Shown in pieces: positions 18,282 through 26,557 of a stretch of 64,000 nt of DNA. This stretch comes from Candidatus Riflebacteria bacterium HGW-Riflebacteria-1. Lineage in GTDB: Bacteria; Muiribacteriota; Ozemobacteria; Ozemobacterales; Ozemobacteraceae. The notes beneath the pieces were generated by a model. The model did not search any database and was not told the origin of the DNA. It saw only the letters and a list, made by a program, of their open reading frames with translations. The position numbers and the translations under genes were made by a program. The stretch's first letter is position 1, and every line of letters starts with the position of its first letter. The stretch is taken from assembly GCA_002839445.1 (NCBI GenBank), contig PGYB01000015.1:25097-89096 (forward strand). The letters run 5' to 3'.

Positions 18282-18890
18282 TTATAGCAATGTTCCTGTT
18301 ACAATTTCATAAATCTGTTGCGGATTATTTACAACATACGCGTTAACACCTGCATCACGAGCGGCTATTACATTCGTTTCGCTGTCATCAAAAAAGTGTA
18401 CCAGATCCGGATCTTTATGCAGACGACTGCAGACCGCTTCATAAATTTCGCGATCAGGTTTTACCATTCCCATTTCGTAAGAAAAAAACAGATGCTCAAA
18501 TGGCTTGAACACATCAGTGCTGGCACGCAGCATCTCAACATGAACAGCATTCGTGTTGGAGAGCATTGCAAGAGTGCCGTAGCTCCGCAATAATTCGAGT
18601 ATTTTTAAGCAGTCGGTTTTGAGTGGCCCTATTATACCGGCAAACTCACGTTCAAACTCGGCAATGCTTAACTTGCTGGCGGTTTCGGCAACAAAGGCCT
18701 GGTAAAATCCGGTAAAGTCGCTTTTACCGGCTTCGTAAGCGCGCGCCGATTCGAGGCGTAACCACTTTTGTTTGAGTTCTTCCGTGTCCTGTTCCTGCGT
18801 GAACAGCTTGCGCGCACGGTCCTGCCAGTTAAGGTCGATCAGAACTCCACCAAGATCACAGAGAATAACTGAATTGCCTGCTTCAGTCAT
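18282..18890 (-). CDS. HAD superfamily hydrolase (subfamily IA)
   Basis: 202 residues. Motif I is CDLGGVLIDLNW (the first Asp of DxGGVL acts as nucleophile, but the second catalytic Asp is replaced by Gly as in YihX-type members), motif II AMLSNTNAVH, motif III lysine in GMVKPDREIYEAV and motif IV HFFDDSETNVIAARDAG. It probably dephosphorylates a sugar phosphate or related metabolite in the cytoplasm. It overlaps the end of the DUF1232 gene by 8 bases (ATGACTGA), so the two are coupled. Confidence 0.88.
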   Translation of the reverse strand: MTEAGNSVILCDLGGVLIDLNWQDRARKLFTQEQDTEELKQKWLRLESARAYEAGKSDFTGFYQAFVAETASKLSIAEFEREFAGIIGPLKTDCLKILELLRSYGTLAMLSNTNAVHVEMLRASTDVFKPFEHLFFSYEMGMVKPDREIYEAVCSRLHKDPDLVHFFDDSETNVIAARDAGVNAYVVNNPQQIYEIVTGTLL

Positions 18891-19185
18891 GCTGACAATG
18901 ATCTGGGGTCTTGAATCCGATAGTGGAACGCTGACGTTCTTCTTCGATCCGCCGCAGGCGCTCGGCTTCGATTTGTCTGAATGCCAACCAGATCAAAAAT
19001 GGCACGATAATCAGATCATCCAGATAGCCGATAATCGGTATAAAATCAGGAATCAGGTCGAATGGCCACAGAAAATAACCAACCGCCGCAACCAGCAGAA
19101 TCTTCGCCGAAAGTGGTGTTTCGTCGCTTCTTGCGATATCCAGATAGCTATGTATCTTGGTAGTGAATTCGCCAGTTTTGTTCAT
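18883..19185 (-). CDS. YkvA/DUF1232 family membrane protein
   Basis: 100 residues from ATG 19185, which has AAGGAG 5 bases upstream; the frame extends further but without a better start. The core LWPFDLIPDFIPIIGYLDDL is the signature of the DUF1232 family: two short hydrophobic helices joined by conserved Pro/Asp. The C-terminal part is a charged coil (RQIEAERLRRIEEERQR). The family's role is unknown. Coupled to the HAD hydrolase. Confidence 0.88.
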   Translation of the reverse strand: MNKTGEFTTKIHSYLDIARSDETPLSAKILLVAAVGYFLWPFDLIPDFIPIIGYLDDLIIVPFLIWLAFRQIEAERLRRIEEERQRSTIGFKTPDHCQHD

Positions 19186-19265
19186 ATTGACTCCTTGCCA
19201 GCCAGGCCAATTATAACACAAAACTGGCGAATTATCACCAGTAAACCGCTGTCTGGCGGCAAGGC

Positions 19266-20285
19266 TTAGAGAATCTGAATTCCTTCGGCCTCGCAGCGTG
19301 TTATCTCGTCGGCAGGCCAGACGCTGACCTGCACCTCGCCAATGTGACGTTTCTGCAGCAGCAGCATGCTCAGGCGCGACTGGCCGATACCACCGCCGAT
19401 AGTCTGCGGCAATTTTCCAGCCAGAAGCATTTTATGCCAGGGAAGCTGCGCCCGTTCTTCGCAGCCACGAGCTTTCAGCTGCTGAGTCAAAATCTCAGGA
19501 CTAACCCTTATTCCCATCGACGAGAGCTCAAACGCAGAGTCGAGTATCGGGTTGAAAACCAGGATGTCGCCGTTAAGACCTTTTCGGCCCGGCGCTGTCT
19601 CTGTGGTCCAGTCGTCGTAATCCGGTGCCCGCCCGTCATGCTCTTTGCCGTCCTGCAATGGGCCGCCAATACCGATCAGAAACACTGCGCCGAATTCGCG
19701 ACACACTGCGTTTTCACGCTCTTTAGCCGTCATGCCGGGATATCGCTGCAGAAGCTCCTCGCTGTGAATGAAGTGGATTCGCTGTGGCAGAAACTTCTTT
19801 AGGTCATAACGGCTGCAGATATGGTGCTCGGTTGCCAGAATTGCGTGATAAAGAGTTTCTACTGTCGCTTTGAGATAATCGAGATTGCGCTGGTCAGGCG
19901 ACATAATGCGCTCCCAGTCCCACTGGTCGACATAAACCGAGTGAATCGATGATGATATTGTCGGCTCATCAGGGCGCAGCGCGTTCATGTCGGTGTACAG
20001 GCCTTCACCCTCAGGTATTCCGTAGCGCGCCAGCGCCAGTCTTTTCCACTTTGCCAGAGAGTGAACTATTTCGAAGCGGGTTTTACCTATTGCCGGTACA
20101 ACAAATGCTACGGGCCTCTCAATGCCGTTCAAGTTGTCCTGCAGACCTGAATCGGCATCTACGAACATCGGCGCTGATACCCGGTGCAGTCGCATGCTGC
20201 TGGTCAGGGTGTCTTCGAAATGCCGCTTGAGATCAAGAATCGCGCGTTCAGTCTGGATCAGGGTAAGTTTGGATGTCGTAGCCAT
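19266..20285 (-). CDS. asnA: Aspartate--ammonia ligase
   Basis: 339 residues, close to the usual length of AsnA. It uses ATP and free ammonia to convert aspartate to asparagine and is related to class II aminoacyl-tRNA synthetases. Recognisable blocks are SAPMFVDADSGLQDNLNG, RPVAFVVPAIGKTRFEIVHSLAKWKR, GLYTDMNALRPDE, SVYVDQWDWE and the C-terminal motif 3-like GGGIGQSRLSMLLL. GAGGT lies upstream of the ATG. It stands alone between the DUF1232 pair and the PdxST operon on the same strand. Confidence 0.95.
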   Translation of the reverse strand: MATTSKLTLIQTERAILDLKRHFEDTLTSSMRLHRVSAPMFVDADSGLQDNLNGIERPVAFVVPAIGKTRFEIVHSLAKWKRLALARYGIPEGEGLYTDMNALRPDEPTISSSIHSVYVDQWDWERIMSPDQRNLDYLKATVETLYHAILATEHHICSRYDLKKFLPQRIHFIHSEELLQRYPGMTAKERENAVCREFGAVFLIGIGGPLQDGKEHDGRAPDYDDWTTETAPGRKGLNGDILVFNPILDSAFELSSMGIRVSPEILTQQLKARGCEERAQLPWHKMLLAGKLPQTIGGGIGQSRLSMLLLQKRHIGEVQVSVWPADEITRCEAEGIQIL

Positions 20286-20419
20286 TTAATGTAACCTCGT
20301 GTGGGATTCGTATCTTTCAATCGCAATTTACACAATATTCAAAGTGCAGTCTACCGAAACCCTGATTTCGTTTGATATGCCCATTGACCGCGCATTGTCG
20401 ATCTGGAAAAGCAGGCAGC

Positions 20420-21013
20420 TCAGAGTTTGTTGCGAGCGATGATAGAAGCGCGTACCATTTTTACAAAGTAAGATATGGCGCGGTTATCATCAGTGAGTTC
20501 GGGGTGAAATGCGCAAGCGAGAAGACTGTCCTGTCTCGCCATTACGATTTTACCATCGTGCTCGCACAGAATTTCAACGCCTTCACCAACTTTAACGATG
20601 TGCGGCGCCCGAATGAAAACACCCGGAAAATCCTGGCCGATATCTTTAATGTTGAGGTTGGCTTCAAAGCTCTGTATCTGGCGGCCATAAGAGTTACGGC
20701 GCACCACGATATCCATCATGCCGATGTGATTCTCTTCTTGCCCTTCGATGCTCCGGGCAAGAAGAATCAGCCCGGCGCATGTGCCAAAAACCGGTTTGTC
20801 AACGCTTATAAAGCGCTTCAGTGGCTTGAGCATGTCGTATGTGTCGATCAGTCGGCGCATTGTCGTGCTTTCGCCGCCTGGTAGTATCAGACCGTCGATA
20901 TACTGCAGTTCTTCGGCAGATTTTACCTCGACTGCTTCAACGCCGCATTTTCTGATAGCAGCAGCATGTTCTCTTACTGCGCCCTGAAGCGCAAGAATGC
21001 CGATTTTCGTCAT
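20420..21013 (-). CDS. pdxT: Pyridoxal 5'-phosphate synthase glutaminase subunit
   Basis: 197 residues from ATG 21013 (GGAG 8 bases upstream); the frame extends seven codons further. PdxT hydrolyses glutamine and passes ammonia to PdxS for de novo PLP synthesis. The class I amidotransferase triad is visible: Cys79 in FGTCAGL, His170 and Glu172 in AFHPEL, with GGEST at 47-51 for the oxyanion and interface region. It starts 14 bases after the pdxS stop, the usual gene pairing. Confidence 0.96.
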   Translation of the reverse strand: MTKIGILALQGAVREHAAAIRKCGVEAVEVKSAEELQYIDGLILPGGESTTMRRLIDTYDMLKPLKRFISVDKPVFGTCAGLILLARSIEGQEENHIGMMDIVVRRNSYGRQIQSFEANLNIKDIGQDFPGVFIRAPHIVKVGEGVEILCEHDGKIVMARQDSLLACAFHPELTDDNRAISYFVKMVRASIIARNKL

Positions 21014-21027
21014 TTCGTGAACTCCGG

Positions 21028-21915
21028 TTACCACCCGCGATCCTGCATGCGGTCGGCAGATGACAGCGAAGAGATCTCAATGCCAACCATTGGAGCGCCA
21101 AGGTTCTTGGAAATCTCGGCCAGCAGCTTGTAATCCTTGTAGTTGGTGGTAGCTTCAACTATTGCTTTGGCAAATGCCGCCGGGTTTTCGGATTTAAAAA
21201 TGCCCGAGCCAACAAATACACCGTCAGCGCCGAGTTCCATCATCAGGGCTGCGTCAGCTGGTGTTGCCACGCCACCGGCCGCAAAATTAACCACCGGCAG
21301 CCGGCCGTTTTTCTTGATCTGGAGCAAAATTTCATACGGCGCGCCGAGCAGCTTGGCTTCTGTCATCAGCTCATCTTCGTTCATCGCTACAACGCGCCGC
21401 ACTTGCGCGTTAACCTTGCGCATGTGGCGCACGGCTTCAACTATGTTGCCGGTACCGGGTTCGCCCTTGGTGCGCAACATGGCAGCGCCTTCGCCGATGC
21501 GGCGGGCGGCTTCGCCAAGATCGCGGCAGCCACAGACAAATGGCACGGTAAAAGCGCTTTTCAGCAGATGATATTCTTCGTCAGCAGGTGTCAGAACTTC
21601 GCTCTCGTCTATATAGTCGACGCCCATGGCTTCGAGAATGCGCGCTTCAACTATGTGGCCAATGCGGGCTTTTGCCATAACCGGAATCGAAACTGCTTTC
21701 ATGACTTCTTCGATAATGGTGGGGTCGGCCATTCTGGCAACACCGCCGGCCTTGCGTATATCAGAAGGAACACGCTCGAGCGCCATTACCGCAACCGCTC
21801 CAGCTTTTTCAGCTATGCGGGCCTGATCGGCGTTGACTACGTCCATAATGACGCCGCCCTTCTGCATTTCGGCCATGCCGCGCTTAACCAGAACTGTTCC
21901 TACTTTGTTTTTCAT
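21028..21915 (-). CDS. pdxS: Pyridoxal 5'-phosphate synthase synthase subunit
   Basis: 295 residues, the typical length. PdxS condenses ribose 5-phosphate, glyceraldehyde 3-phosphate and ammonia to PLP. The Schiff-base lysines correspond to Lys82 in VMAKARIGH and Lys150 in MLRTKGEPGTGN; Asp25 in VIMDVVNADQARIAE and the phosphate loop FAAGGVATPADAA are also present. The ATG has GGAG upstream. First gene of the pdxST operon. Confidence 0.97.
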   Translation of the reverse strand: MKNKVGTVLVKRGMAEMQKGGVIMDVVNADQARIAEKAGAVAVMALERVPSDIRKAGGVARMADPTIIEEVMKAVSIPVMAKARIGHIVEARILEAMGVDYIDESEVLTPADEEYHLLKSAFTVPFVCGCRDLGEAARRIGEGAAMLRTKGEPGTGNIVEAVRHMRKVNAQVRRVVAMNEDELMTEAKLLGAPYEILLQIKKNGRLPVVNFAAGGVATPADAALMMELGADGVFVGSGIFKSENPAAFAKAIVEATTNYKDYKLLAEISKNLGAPMVGIEISSLSSADRMQDRGW

Positions 21916-21976
21916 CTTTGCACTCCATCATTCAAACATTACAATATACAGGAACAGTTAAATACCGCATTGGCCG

Positions 21977-21999
21977 CTAAAAGGCAACCACCTTTTTAG
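21977..21999 (-). terminator. Possible terminator hairpin upstream of pdxS
   Basis: CTAAAAGG (21977-21984) pairs with CCTTTTTAG (21991-21999) around a six-base loop. It could end transcripts from the 329-aa gene that stops at 22203; the stem is A/T-rich, so support is weak. The rest of 21916-22202 holds no gene I can support. Confidence 0.3.
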
Positions 22000-22202
22000 A
22001 ATTTCTGATGTCGGAACATGGAGCGCCAAGTTTATCGATACCAGTCCCTTACTTCAGAACTTTCCGATAAGCTTTTGAGCGAAGCGGTTTTGCCAAAAGC
22101 AAAGACCTGCTCTGAGCCAATCCTGGAGAAAGGGCGAACCGGCTGATGGCTGGAACTTCAGACTGAAAACAAGAAAATGAGCTCTTGTAGAAAGCGCACA
22201 AA

Positions 22203-23192
22203 CTAGCGCAGCATTGAATTGATATGCTCTTGAAGTTTTTCCTGCTGATCGGTGACTTTGTTGATGTTGGGAACGCATATTGCGAGTGGATTGTTTTTGA
22301 GCAACAAAGCAAGAGAAGCGCTCTTTTTCTTGAAGTCTGGATCCTGCTGATCCAGGGTAATCCACGAATCCATATGACCTGCCACCTCATTAAGGCAGCG
22401 ATTGAACTCTCCGGAAGCGATGAATTCACGGGCAGCCGCCTCATTCTCAGGATCGAAAACTTCCAGAACTTTTGCAGCTTCCGACGAAACCTCATCAGGT
22501 CTATAAAAGCACATTTCTTTCCAAATTGCTGGGTTGCTTGCAGCCTTCTTTAAGCCATTGATAAGGAAGCGCTTCTCCCATTTTACCATAGCTTTAAGAT
22601 CTACTGCCGGGCTTGGCAACTGTTTTAGAAAAGTTCTAACTGTATTATGCCTTGCTTGGCCCGGATTACGATTCAGAACTCCTTCAATTAGATCCAGGGC
22701 ATCACTTCGTATAGTCATCCCAATAAGCCCATCCAACATGCTTCCCTGTAGTTCCTGATGCTGACCAAGTTGAAATACAGCCAACAGAATTTCCAGCGCC
22801 TGATCTGGCTTTTCGTTCTTTTCGGCATTAAGAGCCAGAGCCATCGAAAATCTGTACAACCCTCGAAGTTTCTCTTTGGGTATCTGGTCTGGACTATCTT
22901 TGTCGTCCGGATTATAACAACATATCTTACACTTTGCTCCCCACTTCAAGGCGCTGAGCATTGCCTCATTGCGTGGTGCCATCAGCATTTTTTTCGCCTG
23001 ACCAGAAAGCATATCAAGATCATTGGGGCACTTGCAGTCTTTAAACTGTTGATGAGCATTCACTACTTCTGGGTCCAGATTTGCGATCGCTAACAGATAG
23101 CGCGTTGCAGCGTTTTCATCAACAGCAGAAAACTGCTGAACTATCAGAAGAGTTAAGACAGATATAAGAACTATTGTAATCAGCAACTTCAT
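22203..23192 (-). CDS. Secreted/anchored protein, unknown function
   Basis: 329 residues, AGGGAG before the ATG. A hydrophobic N-terminus (KLLITIVLISVLTLLIV) is a signal or anchor. The rest is helical, with paired cysteines near residues 53-55 (DCKCP) and 88-92 (CKICC) that might bind metal or form disulfides. The spacing of helices (QALEILLAVFQLGQ, RSDALDLIEGVLNR) resembles TPR-like repeats but is too degenerate to assign. It belongs to a run of minus-strand secreted proteins of unknown function. Confidence 0.65.
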   Translation of the reverse strand: MKLLITIVLISVLTLLIVQQFSAVDENAATRYLLAIANLDPEVVNAHQQFKDCKCPNDLDMLSGQAKKMLMAPRNEAMLSALKWGAKCKICCYNPDDKDSPDQIPKEKLRGLYRFSMALALNAEKNEKPDQALEILLAVFQLGQHQELQGSMLDGLIGMTIRSDALDLIEGVLNRNPGQARHNTVRTFLKQLPSPAVDLKAMVKWEKRFLINGLKKAASNPAIWKEMCFYRPDEVSSEAAKVLEVFDPENEAAAREFIASGEFNRCLNEVAGHMDSWITLDQQDPDFKKKSASLALLLKNNPLAICVPNINKVTDQQEKLQEHINSMLR

Positions 23193-23487
23193 TGCATTCT
23201 CCCTGCATTTTCAACTTCCTCACCAGAGTAATCCCAAAATCCCCGGCGACAACATTCATGGGGCGCGCGCTTTTGCTGGTAAGGACAAGCTTCACACTGA
23301 ATCGACTTGTTGTCATGTAAAGTTTCAACGGGTCAGATCAGTCATAACCGGTGCCAGAATAAGTGATATTCATGGAAGCAATCAGATGTCTATTTTACGA
23401 GAAGGTGCCCTTAGTAAGCTGGTGTTTTCCTGCAATTCTCCGCCTGAGGCATTGCCTCACAATACTTTTCGAATCAGGCTGAGTAGG

Positions 23488-23739
23488 CTAAGAGCGGCGA
23501 ACTCTATGAGCAGTCTTTCCGACACTTTTTCCGAAAGTCAATGTAATGAGCCTGGTTTGCACGTTTCGGAGTGATTTCGGTTCGGGCTGGTTAGTCATCA
23601 GCCGCTGATAGGTGATTTGCAGATTTTCTACCAGCTCATCGAATGTTTCAGCTTCACTGTAGACGCCTGGCATTTCGCGAATTTTGCCGACATAACGCCC
23701 TTCGTTGTTCCAGTAGACAAGCGTATATGACCTGATCAT
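23488..23739 (-). CDS. HicB-like antitoxin family protein, no HicA partner seen
   Basis: 83 residues from ATG 23739 (GGAG upstream). The fold signature SYTLVYWNNEGRYVGKIREMPGV, then SEAETFDELVENLQITYQRLM, matches the partial RNase-H-fold domain of HicB antitoxins. The end (VQTRLITLTF) is where related proteins stop, but this one runs on for about 15 more residues, possibly after loss of a stop. HicA normally lies directly beside HicB; none is found on either side. The 295 bases downstream (23193-23487) hold only a short hairpin (TGAGGC-ATT-GCCTCA, 23445-23459) and no supported gene. Confidence 0.65.
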   Translation of the reverse strand: MIRSYTLVYWNNEGRYVGKIREMPGVYSEAETFDELVENLQITYQRLMTNQPEPKSLRNVQTRLITLTFGKSVGKTAHRVRRS

Positions 23740-23911
23740 TTTTTCTCCGTTACATGTTCTATAAGACAGATCGCCAACAGCAATCCGGCAATTCACTCAT
23801 GAGAAAGTTAAAGCTCATTGATTTTTCCGAAGGCACACGCATGCGCAAAGCTCTGCGGGTATAGCAGTGGCTTTACAAAAACTGTCCGATACGAGTAGCT
23901 AGAACAAGATT

Positions 23912-24631
23912 TCATTTAATGAAACTGGCGAGCCCGTCAAATTTGAGAAAGGGAAGCTTCGAATATGTTGTCTGGCTGGTTGTCGGAAAAACGAAATCAG
24001 AAATGCCGCTTGCAGAAAATATTGCATCAGTGGCGGTCCTGAGTGCTTCATCATCCTTGGCATATCCTGCAAACTCAAAAGCCCATTTTGAGTTGTTTTC
24101 AGAGATGATACGTAAATTTGTCAACCAGATGTCTATCTCGTCATTACTTTGTTGAAATTTGACTCCAGGCTCAAACTTAGCCCTTCTGAGAATCTCTTTC
24201 AGTTCAGCGTTTGGAAAGAATTTTTTCGCTTCATCTGCTGCGGGAGAACAAAATATACTGGCATACATCACCACTTTCACAACGATTTTTCCGTCTTGTC
24301 GAAAATCAGCAGAGGAAAAAATCGCCATACTGGAAACTCTCAGGGAAGTGTCTGATTCAAAAAAGGATTCCAGCTCTTCGATCAGATCAGGTGTTCTTTC
24401 AGGTTCGCACATGAGAAAACCTATCTCGACAGGAAAGCGCTTCAACACGCCAAGTTCAAAAGGCTTCGAGACATTGAAGGATACCTGTTTTGTTTCGAAA
24501 CGCTCGAAAAGGCTGTTAAGAAAACTGTCGGCCACATCAAGTTCCGAATACGCAGAGAAATCAGCTGCTCCAGATAGAACCGGCGCCAGAATAAACGCCA
24601 GAATAACGATCACCACTGGAAGGTATCTCAT
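23912..24631 (-). CDS. Secreted protein, unknown function
   Basis: 239 residues. ATG 24631 is preferred because AAGGAG lies 8 bases upstream and a signal peptide follows (MRYLPVVIVILAFILAPVLS). The mature part is a mixed alpha/beta domain without recognisable motifs. A ~60-bp piece of this gene (around FLMCEPERTPDL) recurs as a broken copy at 32968-33029, showing that a paralogue once existed there. Confidence 0.65.
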   Translation of the reverse strand: MRYLPVVIVILAFILAPVLSGAADFSAYSELDVADSFLNSLFERFETKQVSFNVSKPFELGVLKRFPVEIGFLMCEPERTPDLIEELESFFESDTSLRVSSMAIFSSADFRQDGKIVVKVVMYASIFCSPAADEAKKFFPNAELKEILRRAKFEPGVKFQQSNDEIDIWLTNLRIISENNSKWAFEFAGYAKDDEALRTATDAIFSASGISDFVFPTTSQTTYSKLPFLKFDGLASFIK

Positions 24632-24729
24632 AAATTGCTCCTTGCTTCCAACTATGAATTGAACAACGACTTCCATGCCAAGCATAGATAAAATCGATTA
24701 AATAATAGAGAATACGAAAAACTTATGCG

Positions 24730-25431
24730 TCATTTTGTCTGGCTGGCTTTGCGCATTTCGAAATCCTCCAGCCATTTTTTGCAGCGAATTTGAACTTCTT
24801 TACGTTCGGCAGGAGTAAGCTTTGAAGCAGCCAGATCTCTACATGCCGTATTACCACCGTGGCGCGCTTCAAGAGAATACCAGAAATATGCTTCAGCATA
24901 ATTTTTCGGAAAACCGTTCTCACCGAAATACAAACCTGCCATTGCAAGCAATGAAAGTCTGGTCCCCTGTTCAGCGGCTTTAAGATACCACCTTTCAGCT
25001 TCTTCATAGCTCTGAGTTACGCCACGTCCGTATAAATACGAGAAACCCAGGTTGTGCTGAGCCACATCAAGACCTTGTTCCGCAGCCTTATGGAACCATT
25101 TCACCGCTTCTTCATAGTCTTTGGGAACTTTCGTGCCCATCTCATAAGCACACCCAAGAGTTTGCTGAGCAAGTATATTTCCTTGCTCAGCAGCCTTATG
25201 ATACCACTTCATAGCTTCTTCGCAGTCTTTCGGAATCACTTCGCCCCGGTCATATAGCTCTCCGAGATTATACTGAGCCACAGCTTGTCCCTGCTCAGCA
25301 AGCTCACGCACAATCTTTACATCGGTGGTGTAATTTTCTTTTTTGTACACAGCTTCCAACTCTTCGAAAGTCGCTCCAAACGCAGATGAACACAATAATA
25401 TTGCTAAACAAACCGATAATATCTTCTTCAT
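24730..25431 (-). CDS. Secreted Sel1-repeat protein (4 repeats)
   Basis: 233 residues with a signal peptide (MKKILSVCLAILLCSSAFG) and GGAGGT before the ATG. Four Sel1-type repeats of ~36 residues follow (AVAQYNLGELYDRG..., LAQQTLGCAYEMG..., VAQHNLGFSYLYG..., and a divergent last one). Sel1 repeats form alpha-alpha solenoids that bind proteins, often at the cell envelope. The C-terminal tail LTPAERKEVQIRCKKWLEDF closely resembles that of the next gene (LTPDQIKKARARCKKWLENF), so the two are paralogues with different repeat numbers. Confidence 0.88.
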   Translation of the reverse strand: MKKILSVCLAILLCSSAFGATFEELEAVYKKENYTTDVKIVRELAEQGQAVAQYNLGELYDRGEVIPKDCEEAMKWYHKAAEQGNILAQQTLGCAYEMGTKVPKDYEEAVKWFHKAAEQGLDVAQHNLGFSYLYGRGVTQSYEEAERWYLKAAEQGTRLSLLAMAGLYFGENGFPKNYAEAYFWYSLEARHGGNTACRDLAASKLTPAERKEVQIRCKKWLEDFEMRKASQTK

Positions 25432-25516
25432 CAGAAAGACCTCCAGAGTTCTCTGCAGTTAATTGGTTAAACAGATACTAATCCCGGTGCTAAACAACAG
25501 TCCGCTGTCGCAGTTC

Positions 25517-26485
25517 TCAACGCTTGCTCTTATCAAAATTTTCTAACCACTTTTTGCATCGAGCTCGCGCTTTTTTGATTTGGTCAGGTGTAAGTTTGGC
25601 AGCTGTTTCATCGCGCCCTTTGTTGTATTCTGCTTTTTGGCTTGCTGCAAGATTCTGCCAGAAATATGCTTCAGCATAATCCTGAGGAACACCTTCACCT
25701 TTGCGATAAGCCAGGCCAAGGTTATTCTGAGCGATCACATGGCCTTGCCCGGCAGCTTTTAGAAACCACTTTACAGCCTCTTTACGATCCTGAGGGACAC
25801 CTTCGCCAAAGTAACAAGCAACCCCAAGGTGAAACTGAGCCTCTGCATCGCTTTGCCCGGCGGCTTTTCGATACCATTTTACACTCTCTTTATAATCCTG
25901 AGAAACACCATCGCCTAAGCGATAAGCAACCCCAAGGTTAAATTGAGCTTTCAGGTCGCCTTGTTCGGCGGCTTTTATAAACCACTTTATACACTCTGCC
26001 TTATCCTGAGAAACACCATCGCCTGAGTAATAAGCAAACCCAAGATCATGCTGAGCCTTCGCATGGCCTTGTTCGGCGGCTTTCAGGAACCACTTTACAC
26101 CCTCTTTATGGTCCTGAGGAACGCCAACGCCTTTGGAATAAGCAACCCCAAGACTAAACTGAGCCTTCGCATAGCCTTGCTCGGCTGCTTTTAGCACCCA
26201 CTTGACACCCTCTTTAATGTCCCGAGGAACACCTTTGCCCTGGCCATAAGCAACCCCAAGATTATACTGAGCGTTTGCATAGCCTTGCTCGGCAGCTTTT
26301 CGATACCATTTTACAGCCTCTTTCTTATCCTGAGGAACACCATCGCCTATGTCATAAGCAACCCCGAGGGCAGCCTGAGCGACAGCATCGCCCTGCTCGG
26401 CTAATTTCTTTTTAGAATCAATATCTCCGCAAAACGCAGACAAACAGATCATTATTGCCAAGACAACCAGTATTGTTTTTTTCAC
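25517..26485 (-). CDS. Secreted Sel1-repeat protein (7 repeats)
   Basis: 322 residues, GTG start with AGAGG 7 bases upstream, and a signal peptide (KKTILVVLAIMICLSAFCG). Seven near-identical 36-residue Sel1 repeats occupy residues 32-283 with consensus AQ.NLGVAY..G.GVPQD..EAVKW..KAAEQG. The tail matches the neighbouring Sel1 gene. It should form a periplasmic solenoid scaffold. The high identity among repeats suggests recent expansion. It lies 85 bases upstream of the four-repeat gene on the same strand. Confidence 0.9.
   Translation of the reverse strand: MKKTILVVLAIMICLSAFCGDIDSKKKLAEQGDAVAQAALGVAYDIGDGVPQDKKEAVKWYRKAAEQGYANAQYNLGVAYGQGKGVPRDIKEGVKWVLKAAEQGYAKAQFSLGVAYSKGVGVPQDHKEGVKWFLKAAEQGHAKAQHDLGFAYYSGDGVSQDKAECIKWFIKAAEQGDLKAQFNLGVAYRLGDGVSQDYKESVKWYRKAAGQSDAEAQFHLGVACYFGEGVPQDRKEAVKWFLKAAGQGHVIAQNNLGLAYRKGEGVPQDYAEAYFWQNLAASQKAEYNKGRDETAAKLTPDQIKKARARCKKWLENFDKSKR
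25637..26392 (-). repeat. Seven tandem 108-bp coding repeats (Sel1)
   Basis: The 36-residue repeat is visible at DNA level: phrases such as ccttgctcggcagctttt and gcgacc...gataagcaaccccaagg recur every 108 bases. Copy number could change by recombination. Confidence 0.85.
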
Positions 26486-26518
26486 CTGAGGGCCTCTTTA
26501 TTTGCTGTTTTTTAAATC

Positions 26519-26548
26519 CCCGGCGGCATTCATTCCATCCGCCGGGGC
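26519..26548 (-). terminator. GC-rich hairpin, terminator-like
   Basis: CCCCGGCGG (26519-26527) pairs perfectly with CCGCCGGGG (26540-26548) over a 12-base loop, just after the 563-aa gene ends at 26558. The following minus-strand bases are ATTTAAAAAA rather than a U-run, so it may stop transcription only partly. Confidence 0.5.
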
Positions 26549-26557
26549 GGTTGGCGG

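Noticed and set aside
23119..23328. 69-aa minus-strand frame upstream of the 329-aa gene
   Set aside because: No ribosome site and it overlaps the real start of the 329-aa gene in another frame.
25637..26392. Regular repeats that might suggest a CRISPR array
   Set aside because: The 108-bp repeats are in frame and encode Sel1 motifs; there are no unique spacers.
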